DNA from: Pilatotrama ljubarskyi
Lineage: Eukaryota; Basidiomycota; Agaricomycetes; Polyporales; Polyporaceae
Assembly (NCBI GenBank): GCA_022385805.1
Contig: MU277724.1
Location: 1 to 61,736, forward strand
Length of the DNA stretch: 61,736 nt
Direction of reading: 5' to 3'
The notes below the pieces were generated by a model, which saw nothing but the letters and a program-made list of their open reading frames with translations, did no database searches and was not told the DNA's origin. The stretch's first letter is position 1. The number at the start of each line of letters is the position of its first letter. Shown here in pieces: positions 37,282 to 48,520 of the stretch. The position numbers and the translations under genes were made by a program.

Positions 37282-38433
37282 TGTCTATTCCCCCCCCCCC
37301 CCCTTTCCCCCCTTGTTCCCACCCAAATTCACATACTACCTTTCGGCGCGCATGCATGCCGTTCTGCCGGAACGATAGGCGGCATTTCGTGCTGCGCCAC
37401 GGACCTCTGTGTCTTCTGTATCTTTTGCACCTTTGGGCAATGACCGGCCTGGGACTTTCGGCGAGTTGCTTGCTTAGAGCTCTCTTGCTTGCTTTCGTCT
37501 CTTGTTTCACGTCGCTTCTTCGTTGCGCGGTGCCCTATTTATTACCCTTTGTCGCTGCCCCGTCCTTCGTGTTGCTTATCGTAGGTACAGTAGAATTCAT
37601 CTGGGCTCGTCCTGGATTTGCTCCATCCTGTGGTCGGTCCGTGCACAACAGGCCAAGCCCAACTCGAATGCGCTGGTGCTAGGTGGGTTTAGTGAATAGG
37701 GAGACGGGTGCATCCCACTTCAGAACTTCCCTCTGGCATACGGTGAGTCATCTCCTATTCGGTATTATTGCTCTGCTCACATCCACTATTGCAGCACCGG
37801 CGCCTGAGCTCAGAAGATGCACGGCTGAGGTCGCGACTCGCCTGCGCCTTCAGGTGCATATCGATAATTTCCACACTACTCGCAGAGGCACAGTCGAGGA
37901 TCACTTCATTTGAGAGGAAGATGTTGTGCCGAGAAATCACCGCTGATCTTCGCTGACCGCGATTGTGCTTGAACAGATCCCCGCTCTATCGCTGCCTCTT
38001 GACGTCAAAGCGCCTGGTGTGTCCTGCCCCAGGGCAGATGCGCGAAAGCGAAAGTGCGCAGACAAGACCGAGGCACGGAGAGCGAGTGGCCATGGCATGT
38101 GCCACCACTGACTGCCGTTTGTGGCCTTCCCCTTTCTGGGCGCTTTGTGAATGCGTTCTTAGCTACCCACGGCGACCCACCGCTCTCTTCCCTTTCATCC
38201 ACCACCTCCTTGCTCTTGTCCTCTATCCCAGTTCTCTCTTGTCTGTCAGGCCTGTCATCGCTCGCCGCACGGTCAGCCCCAGTCTGCATTGGACCTCCCG
38301 GCAATCTCCAAATCAACAAGCTATACGGTTCATTCACCTGTAAGTCGTGGTGCAACGCGCGCGCCGGCCGGCTTCCACTCTTATCGACGCGACGGCCCTT
38401 CTCACTTGCTTTCCACGATAGTTACATTCCGCC
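37282..38433. other. Intergenic region upstream of the first pseudokinase gene
   Basis: About 1.15 kb with no supported gene. Apart from the poly-C tract it shows only short frames. The last 300 bp are C/T-rich and probably form the promoter and leader of the gene at 38434. Confidence 0.45.
37290..37312 (+). repeat. Poly-C tract just after a stop codon
   Basis: Fourteen C, three T, then six C, starting nine bases after the stop at 37279-37281. In the transcript this would be a C-rich 3'UTR element; the opposite strand is G-rich. Confidence 0.8.
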
Positions 38434-39761
38434 ATGCCGACGAATATCGTATTCGAGCCAGAGGAGAATACTAAACCCATGTGCTCCGCCGCCTCCTCTC
38501 TCGCCACAGGCTGCGTCTCGGCCGCGGCGCGACACACGCCCAGGTTCGCTCTGAGGCCGCTCGACCCTCAAATGCGCGTGGACATCGCGCGCGCGAACGC
38601 GCCGTTTCTCGCGTCGCTCGCGAAGCAAGCGACGGTCGAGCCGCCCTGCCCTCGTCCAGCTGTCCCAGCCGTCAAAGCGCTTGCGCCGCAGACATCTAGC
38701 GCTGACGCGAACAGTGAGCACTCGCGTCTCGAGCTCCAGCACCCGTTCTCGCTGGCGGGGCTACCGAAGCTCGAGCAGCACATCATCCCAGAGCATCTCC
38801 CGGAGGAGCTCTTCGTTTTCGACCGTGGCGACATCACTGGGCGCCACCCGCGTCGCCCTGAGACCGCTTTGCGATACGTACGCGCGTATCCCCGCGTTCC
38901 GGGCAGCAAGACGAGGGCCAGCGAGTCAGGCGTTCCGTTGCGCAGAGGATATCTCTTCCTCGACCCGGAGAACCGCGTCGCGGACGGGCGGCGGTCTGCC
39001 GTACACCGCGCGCCGTTGGTGGCGACGCTGGGACCGAAGAGCGCCACGGGCAGCGCGCCGCCGAAGAGGGTTGCCGTCGTGGCGAAGACGGCGAAGGGCA
39101 GCTGTCGCTCGCACCATCTCCTCCGTCAAGAGGGTAAAGTGTACTCCTCCCTGCCTCTACGCGCTGGCCCTCCTGAGTCTGAGCCATTGGTGCCGAGGTT
39201 CTATGGGCTGTATATCCCGGTGGACTCGGAAGGGAGGCGCCTAGGCGGGAAGCATCCGCATTGCGATGGGTACATACACGCAGACTGTGCCGTCGAATGG
39301 CCCACGCCGATCCTCCTCATGGAGGACTGCGGAGCACCCGTCCCCCTGGAAGAGATGAAGAACGCGGAAAGGTCAGTCGTGATCCTATCCTCGACTGGTC
39401 CGCCTAGTGCACTTAGAGGGTCGACTGAACTGACGTTCCAACGCATTGCAGGAGACAGTGCTGGTCTCTCATTGACAGTCTTCACCAAGCGGGCATCGCC
39501 CATGGCTCCGCGCACCCGCGCAACATCCTCGTCCAGCCCGGACCGCTGTGCGCCCCAGCGGAGGACAGGTCCATGCGCACACCGAGCTATCGTCTCATCA
39601 GCCTCGGCCGCGCGGAGACGCTTTGGCCGCGCGCGGGGGCGGGACCGCCTACGCGCTTGGCGTGGCATACGTTTCAGAAAGTTAGGGAACAAGACGTGCA
39701 GGTCGCGCTGTCCGCCTTGCGCCTGTGGGAGCCTGACGAGGCGGAGGAAGTGCAGCAATGA
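38434..39761 (+). CDS. Kinase-like fold protein, degenerate (pseudokinase copy 1)
   Basis: Two exons: 38434-39371 and 39452-39761, with an 80-bp intron whose phase restores NAER/RQCW. The start is MPTNIVFEPEENTKPMCSA. After a variable N-terminus comes HPFSLAGLPKLEQHIIPEH, shared with the downstream copy. Kinase-like landmarks follow: a ruined glycine loop (VADGRRSAVHRAPL), VAVVAKTAKG (putative ATP-lysine), RQEGKVYSSLP (alpha-C glutamate), TPILLMEDCGAPVP (hinge), AGIAHGSAHPRNILVQPGPL (catalytic loop with Ser where Asp is needed) and YRLISLGRAETL in place of DFG. It is unlikely to phosphorylate anything. A longer apparent frame running to 40233 is the unspliced reading. Confidence 0.8.
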
Positions 39762-40439
39762 TAGCGCTCATGACCGCGACCGCCCGTCGAGTCATTCTCG
39801 ACATCCGTATACCTTGGATTTGTCTCTCGCCCGATACCCCTCGTATCGGAGTTGTTCTTTGTACTTGCGTGTATTTTTGACCTTGGAGAACTTCGACTTC
39901 TGTCCCAGTCATTCCGCTTGCTTGAGAAGCGGAGCGGCGGCGGCCATTCTTCAGCTGGCCACCCTCATCTACGGGTCCCAGTGCATTGACCCGATGGCGT
40001 TGGAGTACGTGGAGCTCCCTCAGCCTTACATACAATGGAATCCATTATCCGCGTCGTTGCTGGTATCCGGCGCGCGAGCCGTGCGTCGTGCAGGGCTGGG
40101 GCTAGGGCTGGGGCTGGGTGCAAACGAGGATATGGCGTGTGGCTGTGTGGTTCAACTTGCCTACCGTAAACGGCAGAGAATAGCTTTGCCCTCAGCCATG
40201 TCATCTCCTTTGTCCTGCGGGCGCGTGTCTTAGCCACCTTACGCTAGCCCGGCTAAAGCACCATCATGCAGGGAGTATAAAGTAGGAAGAAGCAGCGTCC
40301 TGTACCGTAATCTACCACGAACCCTCACCCCGCGCTCACCAGAATTCCGTGTTAGCCACGCGCCCGACCTCGTTGCAGCTCTATCTCTCACGCCGACGAT
40401 ACCGTCTTCTCCAGCATACAGTCGCCTCCAGACATAACA
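39762..40439. other. Intergenic region between pseudokinase copies
   Basis: 678 bp holding the 3' flank of copy 1 and the promoter of copy 2. The only notable structure is the G-rich short repeat at 40093-40118. No gene is seen. Confidence 0.5.
40093..40118 (+). repeat. GGGCT(G/A) short tandem repeat
   Basis: A 12-bp unit GGGCTGGGGCTA occurs once, then again as GGGCTGGGGCTG with a partial third copy. Five G-tracts of 3-4 bases are spaced by 2-3 bases, so the plus strand could fold into a G-quadruplex. Confidence 0.7.
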
Positions 40440-42192
40440 ATGCCTTTCAAAGATCCAAAGGAAGCGCAAAGACGCGTCCGCGACGTCCGCCTCTGGTGGG
40501 AGCGCGACCCGGACGGCCCTATCATCCCGCGCACGCTCCCGCCCGCCGGCCTCCGCACCCCCGAAGGCTTCGTCTGGGGACACAAGCTCGAGCACCTCTT
40601 CTGGATCCAACGCATCCCTGGCGTGAACGCCATGACCATCTGGTCCCGCAGCATGCTCAAGGAGTTTGGCGAGGGCTACGACGAGAACGAGTGGGACGAG
40701 CCGCTCGTGGAGCCTCGCGTTCTCCGCCCTTGGCCCGTGCTCAAGCTCATCGACGAGGACGCGTCGTCTGTCCATCCACCCCTTGGGGCGATCGATGGCG
40801 GATGCGAGTGCGAGCATGCTGAGCAGGTGTCCTACCAAATCCGCCGTGCTGATGAACCGTCCGAGCAGCGTATCGCTGAAGGCTCCGATGGGTCGAGCGG
40901 CGTGCAAATCGACGTCAGCCACCCGGCAGGTCCTCAAGTAGCGGAAGGCATCGTGAATGCAGAAGATGAAGACGTTCAGATGCTGGACGCCAGTGTGGAT
41001 AGGCACGAGTCTCAGGCGACGCAGCCTATGTCTGAGCGCGCAGAACCCGAGCCGTCCAAAGAAGAGCCTCAACATCCAGGAGCGGAGGATCAAGTCGATG
41101 GCAACAAGAAGACCCCAGCAGGACAAACGGAGCCGCAATCGCAGGATGCAGACAAGGCAACTCTAGGTCGCAGCCCCTTCTCCGTAGAAGGTCTTCCGAA
41201 ACTCGAAGAGTTCATCCCAGACGAGTTCTTCCCCGACGTCCTCATGGTGCACGACCCTGACAACACGACCAATAAGCTCAAGAACGACGTGAACAAGCCG
41301 ATCAAGTACATCCGCTGCTTCCCTACCTTCAAGCGTGACGACGGCGACGGCGAGACAGGTTACTGCGAGACACGCGTCGCGCATCTGCACCTCAGCAAGT
41401 CGAACCGCTTCGGGGCAGGCAACCATTCGTACGTATACCGTGCGCCGCTCACGCTTCCCCCGCCATTGTCCGCGCACTCGCCGACGGGGCAGGTTACCGT
41501 GGCAGCGAAGCTAGCCTACGCGCGTTGCACGGCCCACAACCTGCTGCGCAACGAGGCGCGAGTCTACGATTCCTTCCCCAAGAACATTCAGCAGGAGTAC
41601 TGCGGGTACAACATCGTCCCGCAGTGCCGCTTCCCTGTCCCTGCCACGGCGATCGTGCCAAAGTTCTTCGGGTATTACCTTCCTGTCGACGAGCGCGGCG
41701 ACGTCCGGGACCACCACCACGACAAGTGCTCGGAGGAGGAACCATGCGATGTCGACTGGCCCTCGCCGATCCTACTCATGGAAGAATGCGGCAATCCTGT
41801 GGAACCATCTAAGTTCACGATTGACCAGCGGTAGGCGCCATGCAAAACTCACTTACCGCACTCACTGATTGCTGTCTAGGACGGAGTGTTTCTCGCTCAT
41901 CCTCCGCCTGCACTACCTCGAGATCGTGCAGGGCTCATTCTATGTCCGCAACATCATGATACAGCCTGGGCCGCTCACCGCCCCGCCCGAGAAGCGCAGC
42001 TATGACACGCCAAGCTTCCGCATCATCGATTTCGGGCGCGGAAAGAGTTGGGACTGGCACATCGAGGAGGCCAATAGGCTCGGATACTGGCAGCGCAACC
42101 GCAGCGAGCTCCGCGACGACTTCTTGTCGCGAGTCGGAGACGAGATCCACCGTGCCCGCAGGGAGCTCCTCATTGATGACTTTGGGTTCTGA
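40440..42192 (+). CDS. Kinase-like fold protein (pseudokinase copy 2)
   Basis: Exon 1 (40440-41831) and exon 2 (about 41881-42192) splice as DQR/TECF. The start is MPFKDPKEAQRRVRDVRLWW. A long acidic, low-complexity segment (about residues 120-235) precedes SPFSVEGLPKLEEFIPDEFF. This copy keeps more of the fold: GAGNHSYVYRAPL (glycine-rich loop), VTVAAKLAYARC (lysine), RNEARVYDSFP (glutamate), SPILLMEECGNPVEP (hinge) and FRIIDFGRGKSWDW (intact DFG). The catalytic loop is LEIVQGSFYVRNIMIQPGPL, with both the histidine and the catalytic aspartate replaced (Q-G-S). ATP or metal binding may survive, but phosphotransfer should not. It is a paralogue of the gene at 38434. Confidence 0.85.
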
Positions 42193-44537
42193 AACCGTCC
42201 TGCGGATCGCCCCGGAAACTTGAACACCGGATGCTATTGGTCTGGGAACCGTGTATGGTTTGGCGAGGACGATCCTTCTGTAGCTCACTTGTACTGCAGT
42301 GTATGGCCATTGGTGACTCTCCGTCATGTCTTACATATAGCATTGACCGTACGCGTCCCGGTGGCAACGGGCGCTTGCCACTCTACATGCCTGTTTCGTT
42401 CTGTTCGCCACGGCCATGACCATGATCCTTCATCACATCGTTCCGTTATAACCCTCATCTATTTGCGACAAGAGAGTGCGCCATGTTATATAAAGAGAAA
42501 TCCACAAAATTACATCGTGATATCGGGTTCATAGACCTTGAAACAGAGTATCTGCGCCTAAGCCGGCGCCCACTCAACATATGCCAGTAGACTGCCACCA
42601 GGAGCCATCGAGTGAGTAGACGTACGCTCATCGGCGCCAGAGACATTTTTTTCACTAATGTGCCTGCGCTCTCGCTTGTTCGTCCATGCCTTCAAGCAGT
42701 TCTCTGCCAGTGTGGGAAGATTGTGCCTAACCGCAGCCCTAACGTCTTGCATGGTTTGGATGAGGACAGCTGCCTCGTTGACACAATGTTACGGCCTATC
42801 GCTGGACGACAATGTCCCGGTTGCATGTTTATGGGCTGGCGTTCATGATAATCTGTACCGTTCTAACCTCCAGAGGTGGCCGTCTGCGGTGATACTACGC
42901 ATAGACTTTCCGCCTGCAGATGTCCGAACTCGGCCATCTCTCGCTGACGCGAGCACCTCAATTCTTCATGCTGGCAACAAGCGTCGTCTCTTGGGCCTCG
43001 ATCGGCCAGTAATGTCCTAGTTCGACTTCACGAGCTGTGACCCCAAGGTGCTCATCAACGCCAGTGCGTTTGCAGAACTTTTTGGCGAGACAAAGGACAG
43101 GCTTTCTCACCACAACGGTGCCTTTCTCAGGGACAGGGCACCTCAGCAAGCAGTATTGGACCGCTGGTACGTCCCAATATTGAGTCTTTGGTCTCAGATG
43201 TCTATAGTTCTGAGTGCGTTTGAGTAGGCTACCCGCTGGTGCTTAACTCAACAGAGACACGATACAGTGCTGGAGTCTGTCCTGGCGGCGGTCCCTATGT
43301 ATGCGCGTGCGACTCGTACGGTCCAGGCGGCAGACCACCGTGACCCTAATCCGCCTCATGGGATCTCCAAATCTCTGACGTCTGGCGTGCAATATCGTTT
43401 GGTCGATCTTCGGTCCTGAGCGACCGACTGGGAGATGCTATCCATCTCACAGATGATGTGAAACGTCGCGTACGCGCTCCTCGAGGTCCGACACGCACGG
43501 GCTGGGGCCCACCCGGCGCACCGGCAAGACCCCAACCGGACCATCACTGCCGTCAGTGCGGAACTGAGAGTGACATGCTTGACGGGGCGTTTGGAGAGGA
43601 GCGGGAGGCGTAGCGGGTGCGCAGCCGTCGCGCGAGACACCGGCCTGTGCGTGGAGACGCGAGGTGGAAGCATTTCTGGAGGACTTGTGACGATGATCTC
43701 CGTGCTCTGTGCTCCACCTGTCGTGCCCCACGGGGCGATAAGTCCGTGTGCCCCTTTCCTATCGGAATTAAACGTTTGTGAGTCTTGCGTATCATATGTA
43801 CTTGCGCTTACACCGGGATGCTGACTCAGAGAACGAGGAAGTGCTTTGACGTATAAATACATGCCAGTGAGACTCGCAACATGAGATTTCATACTCGTTC
43901 TTCGATACAGTATGTCTTGCTTCGTATCAGGCCATACCTATGAGTTGCCTACCGAGGGGCCGGGGGCGCAACACCGGCCATGACGTTGAGTTGATACAGA
44001 TGTTTCTCTCGACAGGAGTCTTCGGATGCCGAACGGGATTGCAGTGAGCGCGTTCTACATTCGACATTGCAGTCTAACTGATCCTAGTATAATGCGGCTT
44101 GTCCCGCATCACCGGCACCGCGCGGCTCCCTTGCGTCGAACGCCGTCCGTTAGGCTTGCATGTCGCTGCCGACGCGGTCGAGGCACGCGCATCGTACTTG
44201 CCTGATTTGTCCAGGTACACCAAGGACGGAGCCAGGCACTGCTTGGGCACTGCACCGCTTTCTCCTCTCCGGGAGCTCGAACGCCCCGATCGCCAGATCT
44301 GGGCTGCCTTAATTCACGCTAGAACGCTCACGCGCGACGTCCCGCCCCTGTGTCCGACACAACGCGTCCCTCAAACGCGCCCGGCGCCGCCATCGATGGG
44401 GGCCCCGAATAAAAATACTTCGGGCTGCTGTCGCCGCCTCGCGGTGGCCCGAACTTCTTGCCTCCCTATCTTCTCCTCCTTGTCCTGCTCGCCAACTCTC
44501 CGTCTGTCTTTCACTCGGGTCGACCACCACCTGCAAG
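42193..44537. other. Degenerate coding-like region, no intact gene
   Basis: Plus-strand fragments at about 42835-43230 read GVHDNLYRSNLQRWPSAVIL, FDFTSCDPKVLINASAFAEL, AVLDRWYVPILSLWSQM, and at about 43260-43420 TVLESVLAAVPMYARAT and GISKSLTSGVQYRLVDLRS. All are protein-like but broken by stops and frame changes. They could be exons of a gene I cannot assemble or a decayed gene. A minus-strand frame at 43892-43356 overlaps them. The last 300 bp before 44538 form the promoter of the next gene. Confidence 0.3.
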
Positions 44538-45760
44538 ATGCTCACTCTCGCCCGTATCGCATCTTTCGCGCTTCTGGCGCTGTCGCTCTTTACCATCGCG
44601 CACGCGTCGCCCGCCGCGCGTCGTGCGGCTACCAATGCGGAACGACTCGCCCGCGGACTTGGACCGGCACGTCCTAGGAGGCTTTACAGTGCTTCGCGTA
44701 CCAGTATGTCTACTCTCGCTAAGTGGATAGACTTCCGGCCATACTCAACCCCCCTTCTCGTAACGGTCGTCAGACGTCGCACGCTCCGCGCCTTCTAACG
44801 TGCCTGGTGCCGTGTAAGTCTCCCTGCATATCTTCGTATCGTCTCCAAGTGGACGCTCATCTGCCGTGCATTATAGCTACACGGGCCTGATCGGCGTCTA
44901 TGCAGCCGGAAGTTCTGCTGTTCGGAAGCGCGACGAGGCCATAGGCTATCTCGGTGCATATGGCATCACACCCAGTGATGCGACTGGAGCTGCCGCCGCA
45001 TGGACGTATCAGTACACCGAACCGTCCTCGAATAGCATGGTCGTTGAGTTGAACCACCCGGTGCGCCAGAGTCGCCGTTGCGGTCCACCTTTCGCGGTCT
45101 CATCGCAGAGTCGCAGAGTACACCTTACCGCCTGACCGGCGTCGCCATCCGTTCTGGTCCGCAAGTGACTCTTGGGCCTGGGTAAGCCGTCGTTCTCTAG
45201 CACCGCCGCCGCTAGCTGGCTCACCGATGCCCATCAGGAACGCCGTCTATCTGGAGCTGCAAAACAGCAGGGCGCACAGTGCGTATCTCTCCAGCAGTGT
45301 GCGAGAGAGACGTCACTCATAACTGTTCCTCTTACAGCGCCGGCGGGAAGTGCAAGTTCGACCTACGTTTACGACACGTATGCCATCGGATATGCACAGA
45401 CGACCATCGTGGGTATCCACGTACGCTCCTTGAGATGCACCATTCACAATGCCTCCTCGTAGTTCCGCATCGACGACTCCGGAAAGCTGTTCGTTGACTG
45501 GGTCAACCCCGACGGATGTAAGTCGCCATATGATCCCCCTGCGTTCGCATCTGACAGATGAATCGTTTAGCTGTTCCGACGACATACCTCTTCGTGTCCG
45601 GTACAAACATCTATGTCACCGGCGACCCTGCCGCGCTGGAGTCACAACTCGGTACCACGCCCACACCCGTGGTAAGCATCCGTCGCTTCACATCATTATC
45701 GCGTCAAGCCAACGTGACGTTGTGTAGGACATCTACTTTGATGTACCCGACGCGGAGTAG
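44538..45760 (+). CDS. Secreted protein of unknown function, tandem copy A
   Basis: Nine exons. Exon 1 encodes a signal peptide (MLTLARIASFALLALSLFTI-AHA) followed by TNAERLARGLGPARPRRLY, a segment frequent after signal peptides in Agaricomycete secreted proteins. Later exons: NVARSAPSNVPGAV, YTGLIGVYAAGSSAVRKRD, STPYRLTGVAIRSGPQVTLG, NAVYLELQNSRAH, AGSASSTYVYDTYAIGYAQT, FRIDDSGKLFVDWVNPDG, VPTTYLFVSGTNIYVTGDPA and DIYFDVPDAE-stop. Splice phases through the first four exons were checked and agree. Every exon has a counterpart in the gene at 47148. The strand-rich, aromatic/threonine-rich body suggests a beta-sandwich. No enzyme motif and few cysteines. Confidence 0.78.
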
Positions 45761-47147
45761 ATGCGTAGACGGCAGAAGCATCCAGGGCTATCCTCTGAGT
45801 CGCCGCTCTGAAGGCTCGCAACCGTATCACGCTCCTACAAGCTGGACTGGGAGGCCGGCGAGCAATTCGGCCCCTCATAGACCATCAGGATACTGTTCAG
45901 GTTCTTCGCTCAGTCTCCCTCGCGGACTCGACTTTTGGACTTGTGAACAGTCGCTCGGCTGTTCATCATAGACTTTACTCACTACGTACTACTACTCGTA
46001 CTAGTGCGCTCTTGGCATAGACTCTCGTTATTGTACCGAATCGAGTGAGGATGAGTATAGTATCATATTGGACTTACTAGTCTGGCCATTCCTTCGGAGT
46101 ACGTTCCGCCTTCTTTGTACTCCCAACGCGTCCTATCCAGATCGTGCTTTGTGCACAGTAATAACCAGCGCGAACGCAAGGCACGGCTCGGACTGGCTTG
46201 GAGCCGCAAGGCCGGGCCTGAGGCGAGAGACAAAGTCTGTTCCTGACCTGATTCCTGACACTGGTGGCAGGATGTCCGTTCCGCCAATCACTGCAATGCG
46301 ATCAAATCCTTCTCTCCTTCCTCGACATCCCTCGATTACCCAGATCTAGGCTTTCATCAGTGATAGAGGTAGTAGCCACACTCAATTCATACTAGATTTT
46401 TTCCTCTCGCCGCTTTGGGAAGCATGGTCACCCTGATTTGGGTGAGCATGTACCGAAGCGGTCGAGCCTCTGATGGCTCTACGTAACCCTAACCGAGGTC
46501 CAACGCCTTCATGAAATGCGGAGTTTGTATCCAGTATATTCACCGTTGCCTCAATCGTGCTGATTGCTTTACTCATGTCATGGACTGAGCCACCAGCAGT
46601 CTCCTACGACTCATAGTAGTCTTCGCACTTGTGCTAGTGCCCCTTTTTTGAGACTTTATGTGCTCTTTTGCGGTCCCCGTCGCAGAGAGACTGGCAAGCA
46701 TTAACTGTAACTTTGAAGTCCGCTCTCATGAATATGGAGATATACCCTACAGAACTCGCAACGGGATTTGATGGTGGCGTAGGCGCCGTCGCCGCATTCG
46801 GACACCCATCCCGTTTGGGCGTGCGGTCCGAGGACATCTAGTATGAATTGAGTTTGGCTAGTCTGAGGTCTCCGGCGTATTCCTTCAAGCAAGATCTCTC
46901 TCGACTCGGATGCTCTCTCGATCTCCTCAATCGCGCTCGCCATTCCTTGGGCCGCGAGCGAGTTTTCAGATCTCGCGATTATGTAGCTACCATCCCGCGG
47001 GATGCATGAATCAAGAGGCCAAGGAATGCGCCGAGGCCATCGTACACGTCCTGGGCGATCGTCTCTTCAGTTTGTTATCACCAGGCCCCACCCGCCGCGC
47101 TGCCGCGCTGCTCTTCCCTCTCCTCCGCCCCTCTACATACAGCGATA
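45761..47147. other. Region between the secreted-protein copies, with inverted repeats and a small minus-strand frame
   Basis: 1.39 kb. It contains the inverted-repeat pair at 46373/46836. Within and beside it, a minus-strand ATG frame (46943-46701) reads MASAIEEIERASESREILL, then GPHAQTGWVSECGDGAY; no partner exon or family was found. The last 150 bp are the promoter of copy B. Confidence 0.4.
46373..46860. mobile_element. Possible non-autonomous element bounded by 25-bp inverted repeats
   Basis: Positions 46373-46397 and 46836-46860 are inverted copies at 24 of 25 bases, beginning TAGCCA and ending TACTAGAT. They are 488 bp apart outside to outside. No clear target-site duplication was identified and no transposase is present, so a MITE or solo inverted repeat is only a suggestion. 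Confidence 0.4.
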
Positions 47148-48520
47148 ATGCTCACGGTTGCACGCGTACTCTCCTTCGCGCTCCTCGCGCTGTCATTGTT
47201 CGGCCTCGCGCAGGCCTCCCTCGCGTCGCGTCGCGCCGCGACCAATGCGGAGCGTATGGCGCGTGGTCTCGGGCCTGCGCGTCCCAGACGGCTCTACGCC
47301 GGCAGTCGTACCAGTACGTGTCTATGGTGTCCCGCGTAGGAACTCAACATGTCACTGACCTGTGCACGGTCCTCGTCGCAGATGCCCCGCGAGCGGCGCC
47401 CTCTGGCGTACCAGGGAAAACGTTCGTAGCACCCACGCACCCCTACCGCGTTCCGTTCCTGACAGTAGTGTCTCGACAGACACACCGGCGTCATCGCGTT
47501 GTACGCAACGGGCACGTCGCCCATGAGCGGCGCGTCGCCCTTCGCGTGGTCGGGCCAGTGGCAGGTCGTGAAGAGCGAAGGCGCCGCCTTCCTGTACACG
47601 TACACCCAGCCGAGCCCGGCGACCGCCCCGATCGAGCTCGATTGTGTGGTGCGCCCCCGTTCCTTGCGCATCTACTGGAAGAGGAGCGCTGACCAGATCT
47701 GCGCCTGGTTTTGCGTAGAGCGACGTCGGAAAACGGCTTGGCGGCCTCCCGTACGGCACTCGCTCTAGTCTCACGCTTGGTCCGGGGTGCGTAGACTTTG
47801 GCGCGGCCTGTACTGGGTTTCCTGGACGTCCTCGCTGACTTTCTGCTCCTTCGACGTAGGAACCCGTACTACGTGCGGTTGAAGCATGTGTCAGCGCACA
47901 GTACGTACTAGCGCATATCACTCTCACCCTCGAATTCCCCTTGCTTTACTGACCATGCTTGAACACTGCGCGTCGTAGCTGCCGCTGGCGCACCCGTGGG
48001 CCAGTTCGAGCCAGGGGCTGGCTACGCGGCCACCACCATCGTACGTCGTCACTCGCCCTCCCTTCTCTCTGGTCGGGCTGACCAGCATCGTCTCTTGCGA
48101 CGCGCGCACTCTCGCGCGCATGCAGTTCAGCGTGGACCCCGACACGGGGAAGATCACCGTCAAATGGGTGAACGTCGACGGCAGTGCGTACCCCCGTGTT
48201 ACCCCTCGTTTCATCCCAGCACGCTCACTACTTCGGCAACTCGCAGCCGTCACCTCGCCGCTCTACGTGATCGTCTACGCGAACGGGCTGTTCCTGACCG
48301 GCGACGTCTCGACGTCCTACGGCCAGACGGGTGCGACGCCCGAGATTATCCAGGTTGTCGTGAGTGCTCCTTGTGCTTGACTTATTTCAGACTGCTACGC
48401 ACCTGCGCGGCGTTCAACGGCTCGAGATGATGTACAGCGTGTGCTGACGACGGGCCGCTCGCACAGGACATGTACTTCGTCGAGCCGGATCTGGGGCCGG
48501 ATTTGCAGCGCGAAAGGTAG
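47148..48520 (+). CDS. Secreted protein of unknown function, tandem copy B
   Basis: Same nine-exon plan as the gene at 44538. Exon 1 gives MLTVARVLSFALLALSLFGL-AQA and TNAERMARGLGPARPRRLY. Then NAPRAAPSGVPGKT, HTGVIALYATGTSPMSGASP, SDVGKRLGGLPYGTRSSLTL, NPYYVRLKHVSAH, APVGQFEPGAGYAATTI, FSVDPDTGKITVKWVNVDG, VTSPLYVIVYANGLFLTGDV and DMYFVEPDLGPDLQRER-stop. Identity is high in the signal region and low in the body, so the copies have diverged in the mature protein. Presumably exported through the secretory pathway. No known domain recognised. Confidence 0.78.

Noticed and set aside
38434..40233. 599-codon uninterrupted plus-strand frame
   Set aside because: The reading after 39371 ignores a clear 80-bp intron. 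The spliced frame gives the kinase-like C-terminus and ends at 39761; the longer tail is chance.
40239..41138. 299-codon minus-strand frame
   Set aside because: Antisense shadow of the pseudokinase copy 2 exon; GC-rich codon use on the sense strand keeps this frame open.
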